NCBI RefSeq assembly: GCF_907164915.1
Contig: NC_061862.1
Coordinates: 144,406,972 to 144,470,971 of the forward strand
DNA: 64,000 nt
Source of the DNA: Impatiens glandulifera
Lineage: Eukaryota; Streptophyta; Magnoliopsida; Ericales; Balsaminaceae
Direction: 5' to 3'
Shown here: positions 37,251 through 48,077 of the stretch, piece after piece
How positions within the stretch are numbered: position 1 is the first letter of the stretch
Layout: each line of letters starts with the position of its first letter
Notes under the pieces: model-generated
Database searches by the model: none
Seen by the model: only the letters and a program-made list of their open reading frames with translations
What the model was told of the DNA's origin: nothing
Program-made: the position numbers and the translations under genes

Positions 37251-37314
37251 GTAAGTCGTGTTTATTAGTTTCATTTATTTTATGCCTGTAATCAAATATA
37301 ATTTGTGTTTGTAG

Positions 37315-37800
37315 TCTCTCTTGCGAACTGCTATAGAAGAAGACCCAAGTAGGAATGACCTGTAATTGGCTGAGTACGCGTTCGGGTCTTAGGAACATGG
37401 GCGAGTCGTGGGTATGGGCTCAAGTGTCACACCTACATCTTTTAGAGCAGATTCTCGTGGGGGTTCTAGAACTCCGCGTAGTGACACGCAATAGATCCAT
37501 GATGAAAATCGGGTTTTACAAGATTAGGTGTAGAAAATGTGAGAGGAGCGTGATGCTGAGAGATTTCAGTCACGGAGAGAGCGTGAGGAAGCACTAAAGG
37601 AGCGTGAGGAATCACTAAGGGAGTGTGAGGAAGCACAAAGGGAGAGACAATGATCAATGCAAAAGCGTGATCAACTACGGAATGATATGATCGAGATGAG
37701 GGAGCAAATGGCCTTCATATTATCCATGTATCCCGATACCTCTCGCCCTCCACGTCCCCCCTATCCCTCCCACTATAGATGATCCCACTTCAAATGCCCC
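37315..37800 (+). pseudogene. C-terminal coiled-coil remnant of a second CACTA protein
   Basis: After an AG junction near 37312 the plus strand encodes segments rich in Arg/Glu with the repeated pattern REREEALKEREESLRE (about 37570-37640). MREQMAFILSMYPD and a proline-rich end follow near 37690-37760. This resembles the C-terminal coiled-coil end of CACTA Ptta/Transposase_24 proteins. Frames change and stops occur. Confidence 0.5.
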
Positions 37801-37989
37801 TCCCACTTGAGGGATTGATATGTGGTTTTTGAATTCTAGATAGTTTATGGTTTATTTGGATTGATGAATTGATGATTGTGGATTTATGATTATGGTTTTT
37901 GGATTGATGATTGAGGTTTTTGGTTTATATTTATGGTTTTGGATTATTATTGTTTATATAGATACAAAATATGAAATATTCAAAAATAA

Positions 37990-38415
37990 CAAAAAAAAAA
38001 CGATTATGTTTTTCAGTAACGATATTAAACTTGAAGAAACTGTTACTAATATTATATCAGTAACGGTATTAAGAATAAGAAAACTGTAAATATTGATATA
38101 TTAGTAACGGTTTTACACATAAGATAATTGTTATTATTAATATGTCAGTAACAATATTACACATAAGAAAATTGTTACTAATATTATTATTAGTAATGGT
38201 CTAATATTATTATCAGTAATGGTATTACACATAAGAAAACCGTTACTAATATCATATCAGTAAGTTTTACCTTTAGTAAAGCACTTATTGATGCTAATAT
38301 CAGTAACGTTGTTTAGTCGTTCCTAATATCAGTATCAGTAACACTCGTTTCTGTAAGGGATGGCAATTAAAACCGTTACAGAAGATTATCGTAATGGTTA
38401 TTGGGTCTTTCAGTG
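37990..38415. repeat. Right subterminal repeat region of the CACTA element
   Basis: Repeated CAGTAACGGTATTA / AACCGTTACTAATAT motifs, the same family as on the left side, in both orientations. The last clear copy is at 38370-38380. Confidence 0.88.
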
Positions 38416-38577
38416 ACGTTTTCGCTTCCTAATGATCATTTAACATTAATCATTTAATTCAAGCAAAAACAAAAACAGAGTGATTTAAAAAATAAAATTT
38501 TATATATTATATTTTATTTAATATATTAAAAATATCTAAATATATATTATATATTTAAAAAATATATTTTATATATA

Positions 38578-38774
38578 ATAGAAAATAACACTTATATAAA
38601 TAATGAATAAAATAAAGATTTAATTAGTAAATATAGAAAATATTGCAAAACAATATTATTAGAATCATTTTTATGTTTATTTTTATATTTTATGATTTTG
38701 ATATTTTATCTCATGAGATATACTTTCTATTCTCTGTCTTTATTTTAATTACATGGATACATTTATTTATTTCA

Positions 38775-38862
<88 letters not shown>

Positions 38863-39525
38863 AACTATTCACATTTTTATTTAATTAATATATTATTTTG
38901 AAAAATATATAATATATATTTGATTGTTTTTTATATTAAATAATATATATATATATATACAAAAACAATTAATTATAAAATATATATTAAATAATGTTTA
39001 TATATTCAATTAAATTTAAAATTTAAAATAAAAAATAATAATATATCTTTTTTATAATAGATAAACTTGAGTTTATAACAGTGGGGTATAATGTTAGTTC
39101 TTCTTTAATTTAAAAAAAAAAATATATGTATATATATATATTTTATATTTAATAGAAAATAACACTTGTATAAACAATGAATAAGATAAAATTTTAATCA
39201 GTAAATATAAAAAATATCGCAAAACAATATTATTAGAAACATTTTTATTTTTATTTTTATATTTTATGAACTATTCTTTGTCTTTATTTTCATCATATGG
39301 ATACATTTATTTATTTCAATATATATATTAAAACATCTATTCACATACTTATTTAATTAATATATTATTTTGAAAAATATATAATATATATTTGATTGTT
39401 TTCTTATATTAAATAATATATATATATATACAATTAATTATAAAAATATATATTAAATAATGTTTATATATTCAACTAAATTTAAAATAAAAAATAATAA
39501 TATATCTTTTTTATAATAGATAAAA
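38578..39525. repeat. Tandem duplication of about 0.5 kb in AT-rich DNA
   Basis: The block 38578-39070 is repeated at 39147-39525. Shared stretches include ATAGAAAATAACACTT, GCAAAACAATATTATTAGAA, GGATACATTTATTTATTTC and TTTTTTATAATAGATAAA. The first copy has expanded a TA microsatellite at 38785-38860 that is short in the second. No coding content. Confidence 0.87.
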
Positions 39526-39748
39526 ATGTAGAGTCAACTTAAATGAAGCTGAAGTTAAATAGATTGAAGGTAATAATATCAATTTGTTTCAATTTTCTCC
39601 ATAAAAATATTATATTAATTAGATGGTCTATTTATATTATACATGGAATAAATAAAACTTATATATATTTCTTTTTCTTAATAACATCTCTTCATATTTA
39701 TTATAGAAAATAAATAAATAGAAAATAAATAAATGTTACGCTCTCACC

Positions 39749-39858
39749 GGGAAATTTGATGGAATAACCCTCATAAGAGGGTTATTACCACTTTTAGCAT
39801 GTCATTTATAATTTTATCATTTTTGACCTTTTGCCAGTTTTACCCTTTATTTAAAAAA
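39749..39858 (+). repeat. MULE-B left terminal inverted repeat
   Basis: It starts GGGAAATTTGATGG. It includes the near-perfect palindrome AATAACCCTC-ATAA-GAGGGTTATT at 39763-39786 and TCATTTTTGACCTTTTGCCA. It pairs with the right terminus. Confidence 0.95.
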
Positions 39859-40091
39859 AAAATTAAAATGTCAGTAGTGCGCCTTTCAATTAAGTGTCAC
39901 TTTCTTCTCCCCTTTCCCTCCTCTCCACCAACCGTCCTTTCCCCGTCCTTCCTTCATCAACTTTCCTTCATCATCAACGCTTCCTTCATCAAGGTTCTTC
40001 ATCATCAAGCTTCCTTCATCATCAAGCTTCCTTCATCATCAACGGATCCTTCCTTCATCATCAACAAAACTGGAACGTCTTCAACATTCAG

Positions 40092-40498
40092 GTTAGACCT
40101 TCGTCGTTTTAGGGTTTTGTCGTTTAGAGTCTAGGATGTCATGGAATAATGGTTTTAGAGCTTGGCTGATTTGTTTTACAGTGAAATATACATCCGACGA
40201 AGGTGACGAAGGCGACAGTGCATCTGTCACAGGCGACAGTGCATCTGTCGCAGACGACAGTGCATCTGTCGCAGGCGGGAAATGCATGTGTCGCAGGCGG
40301 GAAATGCATCTATCGCATGCGCCAAATACACTGTCGCCTACGACAGATGCATTTCCCGCCTGCGACAGATGCACTGTCGTCTGCGTCAGATGCATTTCCC
40401 GCCTACGACAGATGCATTTTCCTCCTTGCATTTTCCTCCTTGCAATTAACACTGACTGGTCACTGTCACTGACTTCTTTGAATTTTTATCAATTGCAG
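40092..40498 (+). other. Predicted 5'UTR intron of the MULE-B transposase gene
   Basis: The donor is CAG/GTTAGA and the acceptor is TTTTTATCAATTGCAG/AT. The ATG follows 5 bp after the junction. The intron encloses the first 21-bp array. The leader before it is CT-rich with TTCATCATCAAGCTTCC repeats (39955-40060). Predicted from consensus only. Confidence 0.6.
40203..40436. repeat. 21-bp array 1 of MULE-B (inverted halves)
   Basis: Direct units of the GACAGTGCATCTGTCGCAGGC type run to about 40315. They then reverse to CCTGCGACAGATGCACTGTCG units, so the array as a whole is a large inverted repeat. Each unit also contains CTGTCGC-AG-GCGACAG, itself an inverted repeat. Confidence 0.93.
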
Positions 40499-40503
40499 AT
40501 CAC

Positions 40504-43202
40504 ATGAATGTTGGTGTTTTTCTACTCTTTGATGGAGATTGGAAAACTGATGATTGTGGGGTTAGTTCTTTTGTCTCAAGTTCGTGTCGTGGTGTGAATG
40601 TACCCCGAAATGCTACATATGAAGAGTTAGCTTCAATTGTCTATAATTCTATTGGTGTGGACAAACTAAGATATGACTTAGTGTTCAAGGTAAAGTATAA
40701 TATGCTAATGATCAATTCTCCTCCTGCAACAATCATTGGAGATAGCGATGTGGCGTTCTATTTACAAGAACTCTCGTCTTCACTGCCCAATCATCGCGCC
40801 CCTCTATGTGTCTCCTTAGTAGAGAAGTCAATACCTTCAACTGAACAAAGTGAAAGACCAGAAAATGACATATTTGAGCAGCAAGATATCTTACCAAGGC
40901 ATCGAGATGTGTTTGAGCAGCAAGATGTATTCCCAAGTCAACAAGATGTATTCCCAAGGCAACAAGATGTATTTGAGCAGCAGGATGTGTTTGAGCAGCA
41001 AGATGTATTCCCAAGTCAACAAGATGTATTCCCAAGGCAACAAGATGTATCTGAGCAGCAGGATGTGTTTGAGCAGCAGGATGTGTTTGAGCAGCGAGAT
41101 ATATTTGAGCAGCAAGATGTTTTTGAGCAGAGAGATGTATGTGAGGAGCAAGATGTTTTTGAGCCGGAAAATGTCTTCCCAAGTCAACCAAGCACTTCCC
41201 ATGTTAGGAATACATTCAGCCATACTGAGGGAACCAAGCACTACTTCTCATATGAACCACTCGAGATCGAAACTCCTACTCCATTAATTGAAAATTCATT
41301 GGAAGTGGGTACGTTTTTTGATAACAAAAAAGAAATACAATTGAGGTTGCATAGACATGCGATGTCTAATCACTTTGTCCTTAAAGTGGTGAAGTCAACA
41401 AAAAATCTTTGGTTTGTAAAATGCATGGCTGAAAACTGCAAGTGGAAATTGCGTGCTATGAAAGGAAAATTCTCGGAGATGTTTGAGATCAGAAAATTTG
41501 TAAAAGAACACACATGCTCAATTTTGACGAGACAAGACAATGTGAGGCAAGCACCATCATGGGTAATTGCGGAGTGTATCAAACCTAAATACATGGACCA
41601 TCACCATGACCACATGCCTAAAAAAATAATGGAAGACATGCATACAAGTTATGGGTTAACTTTGACATATAATAAGGCTTGGAGGTCAAGGGAAAAGGCC
41701 TTAATGGCGGTGCGAGGAACTGTGGAGGATTCCTATGGTGAATTGCCATCCTACCTATTCATGTTGCAGAAGAAGAACCCAGGTACCATAACTGACATCC
41801 AGACGGATGAGGAAGGACACTTCAGGTATATGTTCATGTCCTTAGGGGTTTCAATTAGGGGTTTCATAGGATGTTGTCGTCCTGTATTGTGCATCGATGC
41901 CAACTTCCTTAAGCATAAAGTTGGAGGTCAACTACTGGTTGCGATAGCATTGGATGCGAACGAGCAACTATATCCCATTGCTTTTGGTGTCGTTGATTCA
42001 GAGAATAATAACTCTTGGACATATTTCATGCAACAACTAAGGTTGAAATTGGATCAGTCCCGGATCTCGTCTTCATATCCGATAGACACCCAAGTATTGC
42101 CAACGCCTTGTCCGCGGTTTTTCCAGAAGCACATCACGGTGCATGCACATACCACATCAAAATGAATATAATGGCCAAATTTAAAACTGATAATTTTCAT
42201 GTTGAGTTTGATTTGGCTTCTCGTGCATACACCGAGACCACGTTTCAGAAGCATTTTGACAAGATCAGAACTAAAGACCCTAGGATTGCTCAATATTTGG
42301 AACAAATTGGAGTGGAGAGATGGAGTCGTGCTTTTTTCCCCGGTTCGCGATACAATCAAATGACAAGTAATTACGCTGAGAGTTTTAATAGTCAGTGCAG
42401 AGAAGCTAGGAAATATCCCATAACAATATTAGCTGACTATTTAAGATTCACAATACAAGATTGGTTTTATCATAGAAGAGAAAAATCATCCAACCACAAC
42501 GAACATTTATCTCCATATTATGAAAAGTTATTACGTGAGGAAGGCGAAAATGCTAGATTCTACAGCGTTTATCCACTTAATCGATTTCAGTTCCATGTGC
42601 ATGACGGTGAATTTGATTTTCAAGTTGACTTCAAGGGTCGAACTTGTACTTGTAGGGTATTTGATGTATCTGGTCTTCCTTGTACGCATGCCCTGGCTGC
42701 TGCCCGTTTCCGGAAATCGGTTCCATATGAGTTGTGCGCAAGGTTAGAGAATTTTTGTTCCATAAGTTATGTTCAATTTATGTTGTGTTGAATATATGTT
42801 ATGTTGAATTTATGTTATGTTCAATTTATGTTGTGTTGAATTTATGTTATCACTGTATAATTTTTCAGGTTTTACTCAACTGAATCGTGGTGCATGGCTT
42901 ATGCGAAGACATGTTATCCAGTTTTTCAACATAATGAAGCTTGGGACATTCCCGAACATATCAAGAAACGAGTCTGCCTAAAACCCCCCGTGAAGATTAA
43001 GAAAGGACGACCAACAACAAAACGTAGATCATCACAAGGTGAGGTTCGTAAATAACGGAGACGGTGCGGCTCATGTGGCGGTCTAGGTCATAACAGAGCA
43101 ACATGCTCAGCAGTGATGCCTGCACCATCTACTGCAAGACCTTCACAATCAAGTGCCCAATCTACACAACCTTCACAATCAAGTGCCCAATCTTTGGCAT
43201 GA
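40504..43202 (+). pseudogene. MuDR-type transposase (MURA) of MULE-B, two disabling mutations
   Basis: Two coding exons, 40504-42742 and 42869-43202, intron GT-AG. About 857 residues if intact. An N-terminal MULE domain is followed by a Gln-Asp-Val-Phe repeat tract (40865-41165), then a MuDR DNA-binding region (FFDNKKEIQLRL...FVKCMAENCKWKLRA). The MULE catalytic core shows Asp in LCIDANF (41896) and Asp in FISDRHP (42081). A SWIM zinc finger follows (CTCRVFDVSGLPCTHALAA, about 42644-42700). Exon 2 ends in a CGSCGGLGHNRATC knuckle. A one-base frameshift near 42045-42055 separates LRLKL from IGSVPDL. A TAA at 43053 (probably from CAA) removes the knuckle. Both mutations would block full-length protein. 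Confidence 0.92.
42743..42868 (+). repeat. Intron of the transposase gene made of a 16-bp repeat
   Basis: Five consecutive units of the type TTGAATTTATGTTATG fill 42771-42850 inside the GT-AG intron. This is another case of an intron in this element consisting mainly of tandem repeat. Confidence 0.8.
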
Positions 43203-43385
43203 AACTGTTTTAGGGTTTTGATCAAACCGTTTTTGTATGTACATCAAACTGTTTTAGGGTTTTGATCAAACTGTTTTTGGGGTAGGGTTTTGATCAAACT
43301 GTTTTTGGGGTAGGGTTTTGATCAAACTGTTTTTGGGGTAGGGTTTTGATCATCTGTTTTTGGGTTTTGATCAAAATGTTATATT
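43203..43385. repeat. 27-bp tandem repeat after the transposase gene
   Basis: About six units related to TTTTTGGGGTAGGGTTTTGA plus TCAAACTG, directly after the stop codon in the 3' flanking region. Confidence 0.85.
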
Positions 43386-43461
43386 GGGTTTGGATCATCT
43401 GTTTAAGTGTTGTCATCTGTTGTGTTGTCAAAGAGAAATAGCAGGATTGATTTCAGGAATG

Positions 43462-43655
43462 CAGGAATGCATCTGTCGCAGGACAAATAGAAGTAGCAGG
43501 AATGCATCTGTCGCAGGCGACGGTGCATCTATCGCAGGCGACGATGCATCTGTCGCAGGCGGGAAATGCATCTAGCGCATGCGACATATTCATTTCCCGC
43601 CTGCAACAGATGCATCGTCGCCTGCGACAGATGCACCGTCGCATGCGAGAAATGC
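43462..43655. repeat. 21-bp array 2 of MULE-B, between the convergent genes
   Basis: GCATCTGTCGCAGGCGACGGT-type units in one orientation to about 43575, then the reverse orientation to 43650. Same repeat and same inverted arrangement as array 1. Confidence 0.93.
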
Positions 43656-44431
43656 ATTTCATTTATGTTTTGTGCTTAATTATATATATACTACATTATA
43701 TTTGAATTCAAAATAGCAAACTAAATTACATTAAAAAATAAATACATATGGTTTACATTCAAAAATATACATAGCTAAATTATGTCCATTTTCTATGGGT
43801 CTATTATATGGTGGAACAACCTAACTGCCCATTTTTGTCTCCAAAAAACCATGTTTTCTGTTGTCACAGCTGATATATCCAATTTGGCAGTAAGGTACTC
43901 CAAATACATGATTGTAAAAAGACCACAGTCTCCACTCTTCGTGCACTTGGGGACTCTTGGGTGTGGTATTACAACATATGACATTCCTTCCAAACTGAAC
44001 TTAGGATACTTGATCCTGTCAAACTCGGTCGTTCCAAATAGAAAGATATATGGAATCATTTCACATAGTGGTTTCATGAACTTGTCATAGTGATTCTTTT
44101 TGATAAATCCTTGTTCGTAGTCATAAACATTGATGCACCAATCTTGTAGTTGCACCTCACAAAGGACCCAATGCTTCATATTCAGATTCATAGGGAAATA
44201 TACCTTATCTACAATCATCCAAGAAGTCATCAATTTTCCTTCATCACCCCTGAAATATTCCATCAAGTCATCGTCGAATTGGTATATTTGTGGATTTTTG
44301 GAGAACTTTGAATAACGTAACGACAACCTCGTAGAGACATTACAGTCACATATTGAGAAATCCATCGGTTGATAAGTCTTGGGAAAATTGGCAACCCTTT
44401 TTTTAAGAATGTAACATGCTGCATCTATCTC

Positions 44432-44757
44432 CTGCGACAGATTCGAGAAAATGAAGTAAGCATAGAGCATCGAATGAATTAAGCACAGAACATGAAAAGA
44501 AATAGCAGGAATTGCATCTGTCGCAGGCGACAGTGCATCTGTCGCAGGCGACGGTGCATCTGTCGCAGGCGACAGTGCATCTGTCGCAGGCGACGGTGCA
44601 TCTGTCGCAGACGAAGATGCATGTGTCGCATGCGCCAGATGCATTTCCCGCCTGCGACAGATGCATTGTCGCCTGCGCCAGATGCAATTCCTGTTATTTC
44701 TCTTTAACCTGCTGTTAATACAATACCCAAAAAATAGTTTCAACAACAAAAACTTAC
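44432..44757 (-). other. Internal intron of the Ulp1-type gene, filled by a 21-bp array
   Basis: The donor is CAA/GTAAGT and the acceptor is ATCTGTCGCAG/GAG. The exon junction joins LHDQ to EIDAACYILKK, exactly the Ulp1 domain start, which supports the splice. The acceptor sequence ATCTGTCGCAGG is identical to part of the repeat unit. Confidence 0.85.
44508..44700. repeat. 21-bp array 3 of MULE-B, in the Ulp1-type gene intron
   Basis: About five GCATCTGTCGCAGGCGACAGT units, then an inverted block. The regular core at 44510-44610 has very few differences between units. Confidence 0.94.
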
Positions 44758-47368
44758 TTGATCATGTAGCCAATTCTGAGGCCTCAACATTTTGTTAAAC
44801 AATTCTCGACCAGCATGGAAAAGAACCAGATTTATCTTGTCTTCATCCTCCAGCTTCAGCCATTGTTTCAACTCATCCAACAGTTCGCTATCATAATTTA
44901 AAAGAGGATTTACAGTTACTGGATCAATGAGTTTAAAGGATTTTCCATTAGGATCTGTGTAGTTCTCCAATTGTGTGGACCTCTTCTTTCTCCGAAAACT
45001 CTGTCCCTGAAATCTTGTTGGAGTCAATACCAATACATCATCATCCTTCTTTTTTCCCAACTCAGCCTCTTCATCCTTCTTTTTTCCCAACTCAGCCTCT
45101 TCATCATTCTTCTTTCCCAAGTCAGCCTCTTCATCATTCTTCTTTCCCATGTCAGCCTCTTCATCATTCATCTTTCCCATGTCAGCCTCTTCATTCATCT
45201 TCCTTTTCTTGCCCAACTGCTGCAACCTATTTTTGGCCAAAACCACCTTCCTCTTCTTCTTCGTGGCCAATTCTTTCTTTCCCAACTCAGCATTCTTATC
45301 AACAACTGCTGCAGCCTCTTCATCTTTGTTTTCATTCTGCTCGGCTTCTTTGTTGATCTCCAAACCATCAACAGCCTCTTCATCTTTGTTTTCATTCTGC
45401 TCGGCTTCATTGTTGATCTCCAAACCATCAACAGCCTCTTCATCAACAGCCTCTTCATCTTTGTTTTCATTTTGCTCGGCTTCATTGTTGATCTCCAAAC
45501 CATCAACAGCCTCTTCATCAACAACCTCTTCATCAACAGCCTCTTCATCTTTGTTTTCATTCTGCTCGGCTTCATTGTTGATCTCCAAACCATCAACAGC
45601 CTCTTCATCAGCAGCAGTTTCAACAACAACAGTTTCAGCAGCAGCATCTTTGTTTTGATCATCATCAACAACAGCTTCTTTGTTCATCTCTAAACCATCA
45701 ACAGTAGAAGCATCTTTGTTTTGATCATCATCAACAACAGCTTCTTTGTTGATCTCCAAACCATCAACAGCAGAAGAATCTTTGTCATCATCAACAACAA
45801 CAGCATTGTTTATCATCTCCAACCCATCAGCAGCATCTTCTTTCTCATTCAACCGATCAACAACATCATTCATATCAACAGCATCTTCTTTTTCATTCAG
45901 CAGATCATCAACATCATCATTCGCATCAGCAACATCTTTGTTGATTTCCAAATCCTTCTCCACTAAATCATCAGCAGCTGAAACATCATTCTTTTGTTGT
46001 TTTATTTCACCCAATAATTAGATTATGTGATTGAACATAACCCGTTGATCCTCTTTCATTACCTTCATTTCAGTTTTCAGCTCCTTACATCCCTTGTCAA
46101 CTCCTTCACATCCTTTGTAAGCTCATCAAACTTGTCATCATTCTGGGCTTTAGTCACCGGATTGTCAAACTTGTCATCAAACTTGTCTTGCATAGTAGGA
46201 GAACTGTCTTCTTTCTTTTGAGGACTCGTTGCTGAAGGGACATGGCTTGATTCACGAGTAGTAGACCGAGAGCTGTCTTCGCTAGATTCATCACTAAATG
46301 ACTTCTCGGTCCTCTTAATTGCTGTCCTTTTAATTGGTTTTCTCCTCTTGGGCGTTTGTTTGGGAGTACCATCTTCATTCTTTCTCTTCCTACCATCCAC
46401 CTCAAATAAATCATCATAAATGTAATCTCCCATTTCTTCAAAGTCATCCCCACAGTAGTTCCTCTTCTCCTCCTCAGACTCATGAATCTTGTTAAAGACA
46501 TTGCATTTGAAAAGGGCATTGGATACCTCTTGGCTAGTGTTGGTGTTGCTTCTGGAGGCTGTAAAAAGTAATATCCTTGGGAATGTATGTTTTTCCTCGA
46601 TCATATCCGCAAATTTGGGGACAAATGTCTTCATAACCAAATATGTCCAAACTTGGAAGGCTATGGCGAAGCCACTAATAGTATAAGCAACATCACAGTT
46701 CCCCTTGCAAGTTTCCTTCTTCTCCACATATAACTGCCGAAGATGTTTCATGTCCTTGTCAATACCCTTCAAAGTTGAATTGAATGACACCTTTCCCCAT
46801 GGAAATTGAAGGAACATTTCCATATCCTCCACCATGCTGAAGATCTTCAAACATACCCTCTTTCTATTATCAGATCCAAAGAGACACTGGTAAATAAGGT
46901 TGATGAGCCCAAGCTTCCATGCATCCTCCTTCTTAGAGCAGTTGAGGAAAACACTTTGAACTTCTGTCACTTTAACAACTGTTTTGCCACCAAAGTATTT
47001 ATGGACTAGGGTGGACATTCTTCAGCGTGCCAGTTTTCAATCACAGGAAATCTTCCAAAATTTAGGCCTGTTACCAAGGCATATTCCTTCATGCCCCAGT
47101 AAAGCTGCTGACCATTGACTAAGAAACTTATTCCCTTCGAATTGGAGCTGTTTTTCCTGATCAACATCTGGTGGATTATTGTTCCTGAGAAAATGACAGT
47201 CGGGGCTTTCAATAGATACTGAAATTGACTCTTCATAGCCCTTTCCATAAGACCAAAGTGATTAAACTTGTCCTTGGTCTTTAACAAGCGGGTGCAAGTA
47301 GATTTCCATGAAACACGTCCAGGAAAGTTCTCAATTACCGTTTTGTTTTTGCATTTGGTTGGTGCCAT

Positions 47369-47857
47369 CTGCAAAAAATCAATAAGTCAGAATAATGAAA
47401 GTAAATACCACTAATTTAAAGGAAATATGACATATGTCGCAGACGACGGTGCATCTGTCGCAGACGACAGTGCATCTGTCGCAGACGACGGTGCATCTGT
47501 CGCAGACGACGGTGCATCTGTCGCAGACGACGATGCATCTGTCGCAGACGAATAGTATGCATCGTCGTCTGCGACAGATGCATCGTCGTCTGCGACAGAT
47601 GCATCGTCGTCTGCGACAGATGCACTGTCGCCTGCGAAAATGCATCGTCGTCATTGACAATAAACCCAAAACCCTGCAACAGCCTTCGACAGAAGCATTT
47701 TAAACCCAAAACTAAACCTAAACAATAAACACTACCTAAACTTAAACTCATACCTAAACCTAAACAATACCCTAAACCATTCCTCCATTATAGCATGCAT
47801 GGATATAAAACGGAGAACTAGGATAGAAACGGATAGAAACGGGGAAGATAAACTCAC
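47369..47857 (-). other. Predicted 5'UTR intron of the Ulp1-type gene
   Basis: The donor AAG/GTGAGT is a strong consensus and the acceptor is TTTTTTGCAG. The ATG follows at once. It contains array 4. The leader upstream (47860-48060) is GC-rich with CGTCGTCG repeats. Confidence 0.65.
47428..47650. repeat. 21-bp array 4 of MULE-B
   Basis: Units GACGGTGCATCTGTCGCAGAC to about 47555, then inverted units GTCTGCGACAGATGCATCGTC. The variant with GCAGAC in place of GCAGGC predominates here. Confidence 0.94.
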
Positions 47858-48077
47858 CTTCGACGTTCTGGAGTTGAGATTCTCGTCGGGGGATCTTGTT
47901 TGTCGTCGGGGCTCGTCGGGGTTCGAGGGAGAGGACGTCGTCGATGTTTCGGGGGATTTTCGTCGTCGTCGTCTTCGGGGTTGATCAGTCGTCTTCGGGA
48001 AGTTGGAAACGAGAGAGAGGGAGTGAAAGGAGAACTGGGGAAAGGGAAACGACGGGGGAGAATGAAAATCAAATTTT

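Larger units (their letters stand above)
31392..38434 (+). mobile_element. Defective CACTA (En/Spm) transposon with a nested LINE
   Basis: The left end reads CACTAATGGAAAAATAGG. The right end, read inward, is CATTAGGAAGCGAAAAC, a plausible decayed partner with CACTA changed to CATTA. Both subterminal regions (31400-32000 and 37990-38415) are packed with the motif ACCGTTACTGATA in both orientations, the hallmark of CACTA subterminal regions. The interior encodes a decayed TNP2 transposase on the plus strand and a short coiled-coil remnant. The candidate 3-bp duplication is ATT/ATC, so the ends are approximate. A LINE occupies 32755-35099. Confidence 0.82.
43793..47368 (-). pseudogene. DUF1985/Ulp1-type (C48) cysteine protease gene of MULE-B
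   Basis: The ATG at 47368 lies directly after a 3' splice site (TTTTGCAG/ATGG). Coding exons are 47368-44758 and 44431-43793, with a phase-0 GT-AG intron of 326 bp. About 1,080 residues if intact. The N-terminal DUF1985-type domain spans 47368 to about 46500 (ALVTGLNFGRF...YFGGK...AWKLGLINLIYQCLFG). A basic nuclear-type linker follows, then acidic repeats (VDGLEINNEAEQNENKDEE and DEEAELGKKK, 45040-45650), and finally the C48 domain. The protease triad is preserved: His in MKHWVLCEV (44172), Asp in VYDYEQ (44120), Cys in SGDCGLFTIMY (43926). Frameshifts near 47010 and 46085 and a TAA near 46018 break it. Such proteases cleave SUMO-like conjugates in relatives. Activity here is unlikely. Confidence 0.9.

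Noticed and set aside
38643..38888. Open frame ending in Ile-Tyr repeats
   Set aside because: Produced by the TA microsatellite at 38785-38860.
43360..43705. Cys/Arg-rich short frames resembling small cysteine-rich peptides
   Set aside because: They are translations of the 21-bp arrays (CICRRR patterns) and appear at every array in every frame.
44971..45693. Plus-strand 240-codon open frame antisense to the Ulp1-type gene
   Set aside because: A shadow of the in-frame acidic repeats on the minus strand, low-complexity and hydrophobic, without a start context.
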